Source: Nitrosomonas ureae (lineage in GTDB: Bacteria; Pseudomonadota; Gammaproteobacteria; Burkholderiales; Nitrosomonadaceae). From it: a DNA stretch of 64,000 nucleotides. This document shows positions 1 through 6,736 of the stretch, piece by piece. Both the position numbers and the translations under genes were made by a program. The notes under the pieces are model-generated. The model saw only the letters and a program-made list of their open reading frames with translations. It ran no database searches and was not told the DNA's origin. Location: positions 2,790,001-2,854,000 of the forward strand of contig NZ_CP013341.1 in assembly GCF_001455205.1 (NCBI RefSeq), in the 5' to 3' direction. Each line of letters opens with the position of its first letter. The first letter of the stretch is position 1.

Positions 1-1617
1 TGTCTACTAAGCTTGGCCCTTTCACAACCCCCCCGCTATAACTGGGGGACGCCATTAACCGGCCCACCAAGCGTGCCCACGTCACTGTGAACGGGGTTCC
101 CGGTGTGGCCCCCGCATTGATCTGGAGCTACGATACCGGCGGAACCAACGGCATCGGCCGCTTGACCGGTATGTCGGATGAATCCGGTTCCACCAGTTTC
201 AGCTTCGGCCGCACGATACAGATGACTTACCCTTACGGCACGCAGGTAACTACCGCGTATGGTGCTGATGGCCGCCCGAACGAGATCCGCGTCAATGGCA
301 ATCTGTTATTAGCAATATCGTCTATCAACCGTTTGGCGAGCCCAAGAGCTGGGTGTGGGGTAATAACCAGGCGTATGCGCGCAGCTTCGATTCCGACGGT
401 CGACTCAAAACCCATCGCGTGGGCAAGCGATACCCGCACGCTGACTTATGATGCCGCCAACTGCGTCATCAATACAGCCGACACCAACCCGGTATATAAC
501 CGAACCTATGACTATGACGCATTGAATCGGCTGACCAGCCAGTCGGACAACACCAGTTTCTTACTGTGGGATCGATGCCAACAGCAACCGTACCAACACG
601 CAATTCGGCAGTGCCAATCATCTTTATACCCTGACGACTGACAGTAATCGTTTACAAAGTGTCGCGGGTCCGGTGATGAAGACTTACACCTATGATGCAG
701 CCGGAAATCCGTTGAGCGATGGCGCTACCACTTTTACCTGGAATGTTGCTGGCAAGCTTTCAACCACGGTCAATAACGGCAAGACGCACGCGTACCGATA
801 CAATGCCCTGGATCAACGCGTCAGCAAGAATGGTCCATTGGGCTCGAAGTTTACTTTCTTCTATGACGAAGCCGGGCAATTGATTGGTGAATATCGCGAC
901 AATTCCACCACTGCCACACCGACGGATGACTGGGTTGGTCAGACAGGAAACCATCTGGCTGGAAGATATTCCGGTGGCCGTGATCCGAAAACCCACCGCA
1001 ACCGGGCCGATTCAGACTTACTTCATTCATGCCGATCATCTCAATACCCCCAGAGTGATTGTTAATCAAGCCAACAATGCCGTCTGGCGCTGGGAGAATA
1101 CCCACACATTCGGTGCCAACTTGCCTGATGAAGACCCGGACGGCAACAGCCAATTATTCGAATATCATCCCAGATTCCCGGGACAGTATTTTGATAAAGA
1201 AACGAATTTTCATTACAATTATTTCCGATATTATGAACCGGAGACGGGAAGATATATCAGCCCTGATCCCATTGGACTGGCTGGTGGGTTGAATACTTAT
1301 GGGTATGTGAACGGGGGGATCCGTTGTTGTTTGTTGATCCGGATGGATTGAATCCTCGGTTGATTTATGAAGTAATAATAAAATCAGCCAATAAAATAAA
1401 GAAAATCTGGGATGATCTGGATTTTGACGGCGCTAACCCTGGACTACAGCATGGAAATGGCAGGGTGTGTCAAGTGAGATACAAAAAGAAGCCTGTAATA
1501 AGACTAGATTACCAACTCTATCCTGGTACAAAGGGAGAATCGCGCCTCCATCTTGATTTCGATTCACTTGGTATCAAACATGTACCGCTAGATCCTCGGC
1601 GATTATTTGATGAGTAA
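1..1617 (+). pseudogene. RHS/YD-repeat protein 3' end, multiply frameshifted
   Basis: The region encodes YD-type repeats (for example TYDAANCVINTADTNPVYNR and TYTYDAAGNPLSDGATTFTW) and the RHS core-closing hallmark around 1230-1335, YYEPETGRYISPDPIGLAGG followed after a frame change by VDPDGLNP. The coherent protein passes through all three forward frames, with breaks near 311, 420, 570, 960 and 1318. The gene also starts outside the window. In RHS polymorphic toxins the core forms a shell around a variable C-terminal toxin; here the variable tip is about 90 residues (1335-1617) ending PLDPRRLFDE, and I do not recognise its family. The number of frameshifts means no full-length product is made, although the tip could persist as a recombination donor. 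Confidence 0.85.
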
Positions 1618-1897
1618 AATTATGAACCACACAGAAATTGAGAAACTTGTGTTAATAATGGAATCGTCTTTTTCTGAAAAAATTGATGATGCAATTGTCA
1701 CTGAGTATTGGAGAAAATTTGATACCGATTTTGTAGAAGATAAGTTACTCGGTGAAGCATGGAATGAGTTTACACACTATGTAACGGATTACGATTTAAG
1801 AAACAGTGATCCTGAATACGAAGAGCATATGAGAAAAGAATTATTGAAATATATTGAGAAAATAAGAAAAAAATACTTAATTAGCTCATTGAGGTGA
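1610..1897 (+). CDS. Candidate immunity protein for the RHS tip
   Basis: A 95-residue acidic, soluble protein, rich in E, D and K, with no signal peptide or membrane segment. Its start codon lies inside the last codons of the toxin tip (the tip stop is at 1615-1617), the tight coupling usual for toxin/immunity pairs. A later ATG at 1622 is an alternative start. The composition and helical character (LLKYIEKIRKKYLISSLR at the end) fit a small helical immunity protein, but I recognise no named family. The function is inferred only from position. It is AT-rich compared with the RHS core, as variable RHS tips and immunity genes usually are. Confidence 0.55.
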   Translation: MSKIMNHTEIEKLVLIMESSFSEKIDDAIVTEYWRKFDTDFVEDKLLGEAWNEFTHYVTDYDLRNSDPEYEEHMRKELLKYIEKIRKKYLISSLR

Positions 1898-1915
1898 AAA
1901 TAAATCTAAATTGCT

Positions 1916-2134
1916 GATGCCATTGGTATGGGCAGAACCCATATTGTATTTGTGGCAAATATTCCGTGAATTCGATATCTCAAGCCTAGCAAGAGCTATT
2001 GGAAATGATCCAGAAACAGGTGGTAAGTGAATTATGCAATTAAAGTTGCACACAAAGCAAAGACTCGGCGCGGGAAGTTAGGTCCCGATGGTAATCCGTT
2101 ACCTGGCCAAGGTATGTCGCGTCATCGTTCATAG
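1916..2134 (+). pseudogene. Orphan RHS toxin-tip remnant
   Basis: Two readable fragments separated by a stop and a frame change: AIGMGRTHIVFVANIP (ending at a TGA near 1970) and then, from about 2032, a basic stretch including KTRRGKLGPDGNPLPGQGMS that ends at TAG 2132-2134. The glycine/proline-rich basic ending directly before a ribosome-binding site and a second small gene resembles the displaced toxin C-termini (orphan cassettes) that accumulate behind rhs loci. The catalytic family is not recognisable. Confidence 0.4.
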
Positions 2135-2145
2135 GAGGGTTTGTA

Positions 2146-2409
2146 ATGAATGATCTAGTTTTACCAATTCTTATAGCAGAAGGATTAGATATTAGTATCT
2201 TTCAGTCGACAGAAGCCGCTTTACAGTCATTAGAACCCTAGTGGGTCGAAGAAAAATTAGGTAGTGTTGTATGATGCTCAAAGACGTCATATCGCTTTAA
2301 AAGCTGAGAATCATCGAATCACAATTTTAATGTGGGAAGCAGAGCCAACACATGCAGGTGAGCTTAAATCTTTGCTAAGGGATTTTTTGAAATTTTCAAA
2401 TAACCCTAG
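2146..2409 (+). pseudogene. Second immunity-like gene, broken by stop, frameshift and IS5
   Basis: ATG at 2146 follows a good AGGAGGG ribosome-binding site overlapping the stop of the preceding toxin remnant. It reads MNDLVLPILIAEGLDISIFQ and continues to a TAG at 2239. The reading resumes as WVEEKLGSVV, then one frame over as YDAQRRHIALKAENHRITIL through LKSLLRDFLKFSNN, where IS5 copy 1 interrupts it at the CTAG target. This looks like a formerly intact small immunity gene with a nonsense mutation, a frameshift and an insertion. The family is unknown to me. Confidence 0.5.
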
Positions 2410-3263
2410 GGTCTGTTGACATTTCACATAGGTAGCCACAGATATCCACATGCCATGGCTACCATACTCTCAAAATTTCTCTTCAGTTTGTCGTATCGTG
2501 TCGCTACTGCCCGATACTGCTTTAGCCGGGCAAAAGCATTTTCCACCAAATGTCGGTATCCATACAAACCCCAATCCATATCTGCGTTGCCCTTCAACGA
2601 GTTGCGCTTTCTCGGTATCACAGCTCGAGCCCCTTTCTTCGTTATCTGTCCTCGTATACATTCGCTGTCATAGCCTTTGTCCGCAACAATCGCTTTCGCG
2701 TCAGGCAGTTTGGCAATCAAATCAGGTGCTATAGAACAGTCATTGACTTCTCCACCGGTGATTTCAAAATCGGCTGGTAAACCATAACTATCAACCGCCA
2801 GGTGAATCTTTGTGGTATTGCCTGCGCGGCTTTTCCCGATCGCCTGCGGTTCCTTGTCCGCTGCGCCTGCACTATGCTGGTGCGCTTTAACATAGCTGCC
2901 ATCAATAAATTCCCATTCACAATCCGGATCAATAGACAACGCCTTGAAAATCCTTAACCATTTGCTGCTTAATGACCACGCATTGAATCTTTTGTAGATG
3001 GAATTCCAGCTTCCAAATGCCTCAGGCAAGTCTCGCCACGGGCAGCCAACCCGCATTCGATACAGCATACCTTCTACTGTCATGCGCAGATTGCGCTTGT
3101 TATATATCGCTTCTTGAAGCAGAATCTTCTCCAGCTTCGACCAGAACTCATCACTGAGCATCAATCGGGGCATCGCAAACTCGTTTTGTTGGTGGTATGG
3201 GAACCCCAATATTACGAGTTTGTTTCTATCTATTAAATACTTATCTCAAAACGTCAACAGACC
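2410..3263 (-). mobile_element. IS5-family element, copy 1 (854 bp)
   Basis: Terminal inverted repeats begin GGTCTGTTGAC at 2410-2420 and end GTCAACAGACC at 3253-3263. The left flank is CTAG (2406-2409) and the right flank CTGG (3264-3267), so the 4-bp target duplication expected from copy 2 is imperfect here, by mutation or rearrangement. The element carries a single intact transposase on the minus strand. It is almost identical to copy 2 at 23380-24234 but in the opposite orientation and one base shorter. Confidence 0.9.
2424..3173 (-). CDS. IS5-family DDE transposase, intact
   Basis: A 249-residue transposase of the IS5 family (Tnp_IS4/DDE_Tnp_1-type with an N-terminal DUF4096-like domain, MLYRMRVGCPWRDLPEAFG). 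The DDE residues are visible as D in EFIDGSYVKA, D in AIVADKGYDS and E in HLVENAFARLKQYRAVATRY, with the usual Y(2)R(3)E(6)K-like signature. I chose ATG 3173 (MPRLMLSDEFW); an upstream in-frame TTG at 3209 would add 12 residues. The reading frame is continuous here, whereas copy 2 has a one-base insertion at the VKA codons. It probably supplies transposase to both copies. Confidence 0.9.
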   Translation of the reverse strand: MPRLMLSDEFWSKLEKILLQEAIYNKRNLRMTVEGMLYRMRVGCPWRDLPEAFGSWNSIYKRFNAWSLSSKWLRIFKALSIDPDCEWEFIDGSYVKAHQHSAGAADKEPQAIGKSRAGNTTKIHLAVDSYGLPADFEITGGEVNDCSIAPDLIAKLPDAKAIVADKGYDSECIRGQITKKGARAVIPRKRNSLKGNADMDWGLYGYRHLVENAFARLKQYRAVATRYDKLKRNFESMVAMACGYLWLPM

Positions 3264-3411
3264 CTGGCGGAATTGATTTAAATTGCGATTTACCATGCTT
3301 AATTACAGAATGTCGAAAGATCCTTAAAAGCTAATTAATTGTTTTATTTCTGTTGAGCGTTAAATTTTCGCGTTATTTGGCACTAATCAATATAAAAATA
3401 GCTTTTAGCTC

Positions 3412-3451
3412 GTTTCAAATTATTTGTCCCAAAGTTTCAAAGTAATTGTCC
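3412..3451 (+). repeat. Two imperfect 18-bp direct repeats, 22-bp period
   Basis: GTTTCAAATTATTTGTCC (3412-3429) and GTTTCAAAGTAATTGTCC (3434-3451) differ at two positions. They lie between IS5 copy 1 and the prophage A repressor gene. Closely spaced end repeats of this kind resemble the multiple terminal binding sites of IS21-family elements, so this may be a leftover IS end. A regulatory role at the phage edge is equally possible. Confidence 0.4.
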
Positions 3452-3500
3452 GCTGTCAAAAACGTTTAGAAGCTTATAGAAAAAATCTGAAAGATAATCG

Positions 3501-3890
3501 CTATTCCTCCTGAATTTCTTGCGCCTGCAATTGCGTATAATTTGTATTATTGTATATTGATTGTTTAAAACCCGCATAAACAGGGCTTGTTTGTAAAAGT
3601 GTCAATATTGAAATGACAATTGCGGCCGCTGTCACGCTTGCTGCTCTAGTAAAACAACTCTCCAAAATCTTCCTTTTCTTCTCGTCTTTTTCGGTCACCA
3701 GGTTACTTGCCGCGATCACTTCCAAGCGATCTGCTCCTATGTAGTCTGCTAAAACTATGCAAGTTTCTATCGGAAATCCTTTTTTTCCAGCTTTAACCAT
3801 TCTTATATAACTTGCTGTAATTCCTAACATATTTGCAAGTTCAGTTTGTTTTCCTGCTTTTCTTTCTGCTTTTTCGATGTAGTTTTTCAT
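3501..3890 (-). CDS. Prophage A repressor-like HTH protein with C-terminal membrane segment
   Basis: A 129-residue protein transcribed divergently from the phage operon. Residues 10-40 (KAGKQTELANMLGITASYIR) look like an XRE-type helix-turn-helix. The following LADYIGADRLEVIAASNL is the motif of phage DUF3693-type proteins. Residues about 85-108 form a hydrophobic helix (ASVTAAAIVISILTLLQ). The prophage B counterpart (19345-19845) is clearly homologous but has a different recognition helix and different operators upstream, which supports a repressor role analogous to RstR of CTX phage. The membrane helix is odd for a soluble repressor and could tether it. The functional assignment is by context. 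Confidence 0.6.
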   Translation of the reverse strand: MKNYIEKAERKAGKQTELANMLGITASYIRMVKAGKKGFPIETCIVLADYIGADRLEVIAASNLVTEKDEKKRKILESCFTRAASVTAAAIVISILTLLQTSPVYAGFKQSIYNNTNYTQLQAQEIQEE

Positions 3891-3911
3891 ATTTATAGTC
3901 CATTTGTCCTA

Positions 3912-3959
3912 TTGACAGCAAATATTTGTTTGCTTTAATGTAGCATCTGTTTGTTTGCT
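3912..3959 (+). promoter_or_regulatory. Prophage A early promoter with two 6-6-6 operators
   Basis: A sigma70-like promoter faces the phage operon: TTGACA at 3912-3917 and TTAATG about 17 bp downstream. The spacer is filled by an inverted repeat AGCAAA-tatttg-TTTGCT (3917-3934), and a second, weaker copy AGCATC-tgtttg-TTTGCT lies at 3942-3959, 25 bp further on. Prophage B has the same layout with different arm sequences. The arrangement suggests repression by occlusion by the adjacent divergent repressor. Confidence 0.6.
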
Positions 3960-4016
3960 ATGTGATGACGCAACAATCATATAGTTCAAGTTTCCACATG
4001 TCAAACGGGGGTATTA

Positions 4017-4163
4017 ATGAACAGTTACTTTCAAGCCATAAAAGAATGTACAGACAACAGCCAATTTCCAGAATTAGGCGACTGTTGGCGCAACTACCAC
4101 CCTGATGCAATCCTTTCAGATAGTGATTACTCAGTTTTAACCGAAACACAAGATTCACAGTAA
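4017..4163 (+). CDS. Small conserved filamentous phage protein (48 aa)
   Basis: This is the first gene of the phage operon. ATG 4017 follows a G-rich ribosome-binding site (GGGGG). The 48 residues (MNSYFQAIKECTDNSQFPEL at the start, then CWRNYHPDAIL) are acidic, with no membrane segment. Prophage B has the same gene at 19089-19235 with one substitution, so it has been kept under selection. Its function is unknown; by position it could be a replication or regulatory accessory protein. Confidence 0.65.
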   Translation: MNSYFQAIKECTDNSQFPELGDCWRNYHPDAILSDSDYSVLTETQDSQ

Positions 4164-4167
4164 CAGC

Positions 4168-4213
4168 GGTTCAGTGTTGAGCGATGACGCAAGGAAGAGC
4201 GAAACACTGAACC
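4168..4213 (+). terminator. 11-bp stem hairpin between early gene and ssb gene
   Basis: GGTTCAGTGTT at 4168-4178 pairs with AACACTGAACC at 4203-4213 across a 24-nt loop and is followed by ATTATCTTTTTAA. It is conserved at the same place in prophage B (about 19038-19085). It may be an attenuator or terminator, or a replication-origin hairpin of the phage; the sequence alone does not decide between these. Confidence 0.5.
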
Positions 4214-4246
4214 ATTATCTTTTTAATCATCAACGGAGCATAAAAC

Positions 4247-4561
4247 ATGAAAATCCAAGTACTCGGCGTAAAACGCATGTCCGGAACCGCAAAAGAATCA
4301 GGAAACCCCTTTGAAATGGCCGCACTGCTGGCCATTGTCCCTATTGAGCAAGTATCAGGTTCTAAATTCAACGTTCAAGGCTACGGCTATGAAGTCGGTG
4401 AAATGCTTCTTGAACCCGAATCTATAAAACAATTTGAAGCTTTCAAATATCCCTGCGCTTTGGAACTCACGATGGAATTGGTCAATTATCGCGGCAAGAT
4501 TTCACAGATTGTTACCGGTACCACGACACCTCAACCGGTCAAGTCAGTTTCCAACGGCTAG
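4247..4561 (+). CDS. Phage ssDNA-binding protein (gpV-like), prophage A
   Basis: A 104-residue soluble protein starting MKIQVLGVKRMSGTAKESGN. It resembles the single-stranded DNA-binding proteins encoded just before or after the replication gene of betaproteobacterial and Pseudomonas-type filamentous phages. Such proteins coat the replicating single strand and hold it for extrusion. The size, position immediately upstream of the replication initiator, and identity to the prophage B protein all agree. No enzymatic motif is present. The N-terminal KVKR-type beta-strand and the G-Y-G-Y region (VQGYGYEVGEMLLEPE) fit an OB-like fold. The family call is from memory and context. Confidence 0.65.
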   Translation: MKIQVLGVKRMSGTAKESGNPFEMAALLAIVPIEQVSGSKFNVQGYGYEVGEMLLEPESIKQFEAFKYPCALELTMELVNYRGKISQIVTGTTTPQPVKSVSNG

Positions 4562-4577
4562 TAACACTACGCCGTTC

Positions 4578-4598
4578 ATTCCCATTTTGGGAATTTTT
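4578..4598 (+). promoter_or_regulatory. 7-3-7 hairpin in the ssb-rep intergenic region
   Basis: ATTCCCA-TTT-TGGGAAT (4578-4594) is followed by TTTT. It sits 45 bp before the replication initiator. Prophage B has the same geometry with two compensated base pairs, which argues for an RNA or DNA structure under selection. It could be a terminator separating ssb from rep or the site where the ssDNA-binding protein controls rep translation, as gpV does in Ff phages. Confidence 0.6.
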
Positions 4599-4638
4599 AA
4601 TAATCTGTGATCAATTTTTTGAGTCTTTTTAAACGAGC

Positions 4639-5658
4639 ATGGCAAATGAAATCTTTATCGATTGGATCACCATTTCTCAGCTACATACAGAGTCAGAACC
4701 GTTCCCGATTTTCACCGGGGGAATCAACGTCGACTATGACCCCCTCGGCAATGCTCGCTTTGAAAGAGTTCGCCCCGCGCATTTTAAAGGATCATTTGAA
4801 ACAAGCATCAGAATCAAAAGTGATGGTCGTCATATATCACTCAGTGGAAACGCAGGCAGGTTTTCTCGTAAAGACAACCTTTTCAACTGCGGATGGGAAG
4901 AAACTCTTAGGAAATGTAATCGAATACTGCTGGATCGCGGCTTGCCAGCTTTCACTTCCGGACAAGTTCGCAATGCAATTGGTCAGGCAGACACCCCATC
5001 TGCGCGAGTATCACGCCTCGATCTCACCGCCAACTTTGAGACGGGTTCAGAATCTCAAGCTCGCCATCTCATCAAATGGCTTGCTACACGATCAGTTTCA
5101 AGAATGAAAAAAGGCCGCGCAGGGGATGAGTCCGTATGGTGGGTTAATTCCCGGCACATGCTTAAAGCTTACATTAAACATATTGAAATGCTAAAACATG
5201 GCTGTGAGTCCGATGATCCGGCTTATTTATTTTGCAAAGAAAAAGGAGTCGTAAGGGTGGAAATTGAACTGAAACGCAGATTATTAAGCGATCTTGATAT
5301 GGTTGAGATTGAAAAAATCACTGATGAAAAGCTGATTCAGGTTTTTCATGAACAAACTGAAATATTCAATGCTGTTGATCGTAGCGATGAGCCGGACATT
5401 CTTGATGCGATACCAACCAAAAGCAGGGTACACGCTGCCGCATGGATGGCCGGGCAGGATTTACGGCAATTGTTAAGCAATGGCACTTTTTACCGTCATG
5501 CGCGAATCTTGCGTGATTACGGCATTGATATCACAGAGCCGCGCAACGTTGAAGCTTTCCCGGTCAAGGTGCGCATCGTTGAAATGAAACCGCTTTCAAT
5601 GCCCGATTGGTACAGCCTTGAAGATGATCAACCACACCTAAAAGCAGTAGGGGAATAA
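4639..5658 (+). CDS. Phage replication initiation protein (pII/CRI-type), prophage A
   Basis: A 339-residue protein (MANEIFIDWITISQLHTESE) of the filamentous phage replication initiator class (Phage_CRI/RstA-like). In the family it nicks the plus-strand origin for rolling-circle replication and also controls plus-strand synthesis. The N-terminal DWITISQ and the downstream SRLDLTANFETGS segment (about residues 128-140) are typical, and the C-terminal half carries FYRHARILRDYGIDIT. The closest copy is 17597-18616 in prophage B, with scattered substitutions confined mainly to the first 170 residues. It is spaced one base from the next gene, so the two are co-translated or at least co-transcribed. 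Confidence 0.75.
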   Translation: MANEIFIDWITISQLHTESEPFPIFTGGINVDYDPLGNARFERVRPAHFKGSFETSIRIKSDGRHISLSGNAGRFSRKDNLFNCGWEETLRKCNRILLDRGLPAFTSGQVRNAIGQADTPSARVSRLDLTANFETGSESQARHLIKWLATRSVSRMKKGRAGDESVWWVNSRHMLKAYIKHIEMLKHGCESDDPAYLFCKEKGVVRVEIELKRRLLSDLDMVEIEKITDEKLIQVFHEQTEIFNAVDRSDEPDILDAIPTKSRVHAAAWMAGQDLRQLLSNGTFYRHARILRDYGIDITEPRNVEAFPVKVRIVEMKPLSMPDWYSLEDDQPHLKAVGE

Positions 5659-5659
5659 T

Positions 5660-5851
5660 ATGAAACTCAAACACGTCTCAAAAAATATGCGCCAACTTTA
5701 TAAAGAACTTATTGGTATTCGTGATACTGCTCAGCGATCTCGTATTGAGGGCAGTACTCCTCAGGTTTCATTCACTAAGAAACACGAATTACAAATTCAA
5801 TCTATTGAGCGCATGGAAAAATATTTAAGTCCTTCAAAAATTCGTGAGTGA
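5660..5851 (+). CDS. Small basic conserved phage protein, prophage A
   Basis: A 63-residue, strongly basic protein (MKLKHVSKNMRQLYKELIGI) starting one base after the rep stop codon and preceded by an AGGGGAA-type ribosome-binding site inside rep. It is predicted helical with no membrane segment, and identical in prophage B. Its position between rep and the major coat gene and its charge suggest a DNA- or RNA-binding accessory, for example in replication or plus-strand handling. I do not recognise a family. Confidence 0.6.
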   Translation: MKLKHVSKNMRQLYKELIGIRDTAQRSRIEGSTPQVSFTKKHELQIQSIERMEKYLSPSKIRE

Positions 5852-5860
5852 TTCCAGCCT

Positions 5861-5903
5861 ATACGCGCAACAAAAGGGCGCGTATGGGGTGCAATCCCGC
5901 ACC
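5861..5903 (+). promoter_or_regulatory. Tandem hairpins upstream of the major coat gene
   Basis: The first stem is ATACGCGC (5861-5868) pairing with GCGCGTAT (5878-5885). The second is GGTGC (5888-5892) with GCACC (5899-5903). Both are conserved unchanged in prophage B. They precede a GGAG ribosome-binding site of the coat gene. Possible roles are mRNA processing or stability for abundant coat synthesis, or part of a replication origin. Confidence 0.45.
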
Positions 5904-5928
5904 GTTTAATTTTTAGGAGTAATTCATT

Positions 5929-6291
5929 ATGTTGAAAGCTTTAAAAAACATCTGCAACAAAACAAAAGATGTCGTGATGACTATCGGTTCCAAAGTAGCC
6001 CAAAGAATCAAGCGTGAATGTCACACTTTCATGCTTAAATTGAGCAAACTATCAAACGCTTGCAAAGAAGTTTCTCAAAAGGCAATTGAAGGCGAATATC
6101 TCGGCAAAGGTGGCCTGATCGTCGCTGGAAGTGCCTCTCTCACCTTCGCCGGTAATGCACTCGCAGCAGTACCGGAAGGCGTTACCATCGCAATCACATC
6201 AGCCGCCACCGATGTGGCAACCGTGGGTGCTGCCGTGATACTGGTTCATATCGGTATTAAAGTCTGGCGTTGGATTAGAAGCGCATTCTAA
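5929..6291 (+). CDS. Major coat protein precursor (pVIII-like) with long leader, prophage A
   Basis: A 120-residue precursor. The end, AVPEGVTIAITSAATDVATV followed by a hydrophobic helix (GAAVILVHIGIKVW) and a basic tail RWIRSAF, is a classic filamentous phage major coat: acidic N-terminus, membrane helix, basic C-terminus that contacts DNA. Signal peptidase would cut after AGNALA, giving about 41 residues. The leader is then about 79 residues, far longer than the 23 of Ff pVIII, and its first 50 residues are basic and amphipathic with three cysteines. A GGAG ribosome-binding site precedes the ATG, and a strong terminator-like hairpin follows. Identical in prophage B and truncated in prophage C. 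Confidence 0.8.
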   Translation: MLKALKNICNKTKDVVMTIGSKVAQRIKRECHTFMLKLSKLSNACKEVSQKAIEGEYLGKGGLIVAGSASLTFAGNALAAVPEGVTIAITSAATDVATVGAAVILVHIGIKVWRWIRSAF

Positions 6292-6301
6292 TCCGACTCA
6301 C

Positions 6302-6322
6302 AAGGGGGCGTTTCGCCCCCTT
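6302..6322 (+). terminator. Hairpin after major coat gene, prophage A
   Basis: AAGGGGGCG (6302-6310), loop TTT, CGCCCCCTT (6314-6322): a 9-bp GC-rich stem right after the coat gene stop. It is present in all three prophages. A long U-run is missing, so it may act as a partial terminator that gives high coat and low downstream expression, as in Ff phages. Confidence 0.65.
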
Positions 6323-6344
6323 CAACACCTCCGGACTTCAAATT

Positions 6345-6659
6345 ATGGGCTACAAATACCAAGCGGTTTGTCATGACACGCTCTATGACTTCCATGTCGC
6401 ATTTGCTCAAAGTTGCCACGCATCAGGATCAGGTCAATTAGGCGCCATCTATCTTTCCTGTACTGCTGATTCAGGTGGATATGTAGTCATGCAATCCTAT
6501 AATGCTTCAAACGGCACTCCAGGTACAGCATGGAATTACACGCCGCAAGCCATACCATGCGAAGTCTCTCTCACCAACCAAACCGGCTTCATGTGGGAAC
6601 TGGCATTGATCCTGATTGCTGGCTTCTCCATTCGGGCAATCATCAAGGCATTTCAATAA
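6345..6659 (+). CDS. C-terminally anchored minor virion protein with variable N-domain, prophage A
   Basis: A 104-residue protein with no N-terminal signal peptide. Residues 1-70 form a cysteine-containing domain (MGYKYQAVCHDTLYDFHVAF at the start) and residues 78-104 a membrane helix (FMWELALILIAGFSIRAIIK). It lies between the major coat and the pIII-like gene, where pVII/pIX/pIII-type tip proteins are encoded. In prophage C the last 33 residues are identical but the N-domain is different, in step with a swap in the neighbouring pIII-like protein. This suggests a tip-exposed or adsorption-linked part. Its stop overlaps the start of the 25-residue gene (TAATG). Confidence 0.6.
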   Translation: MGYKYQAVCHDTLYDFHVAFAQSCHASGSGQLGAIYLSCTADSGGYVVMQSYNASNGTPGTAWNYTPQAIPCEVSLTNQTGFMWELALILIAGFSIRAIIKAFQ

Positions 6660-6736
6660 TGGAAATTTGGCTCTATGACTTCTTCTATCTACTCGCTTTC
6701 ATGGGTGCGCTATGGCTAATTTTCACCGCTTACTAA
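6659..6736 (+). CDS. 25-residue hydrophobic peptide (pVII/pIX-like), prophage A
   Basis: MEIWLYDFFYLLAFMGALWL followed by IFTAY: essentially one membrane helix with an acidic N-terminus. The start overlaps the previous stop (TAATG) and the end overlaps the start of the pIII-like gene by 25 bp. The same frame is intact in prophages B and C. Its size and hydrophobicity match the tiny filamentous phage end-cap proteins pVII and pIX. The role is inferred. Confidence 0.6.
   Translation: MEIWLYDFFYLLAFMGALWLIFTAY

Noticed and set aside
3412..3451. Phage attachment site made of direct repeats
   Set aside because: The two 18-bp repeats are adjacent to each other and are not found at the other prophage ends.
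4578..4594. ATTCCC...GGGAAT resembling the Neisseria dRS3 repeat used as a target by filamentous phages
   Set aside because: Spacing is 5 instead of 8 bases, it lies inside the phage between ssb and rep, and prophage B has a different sequence with the same stem.
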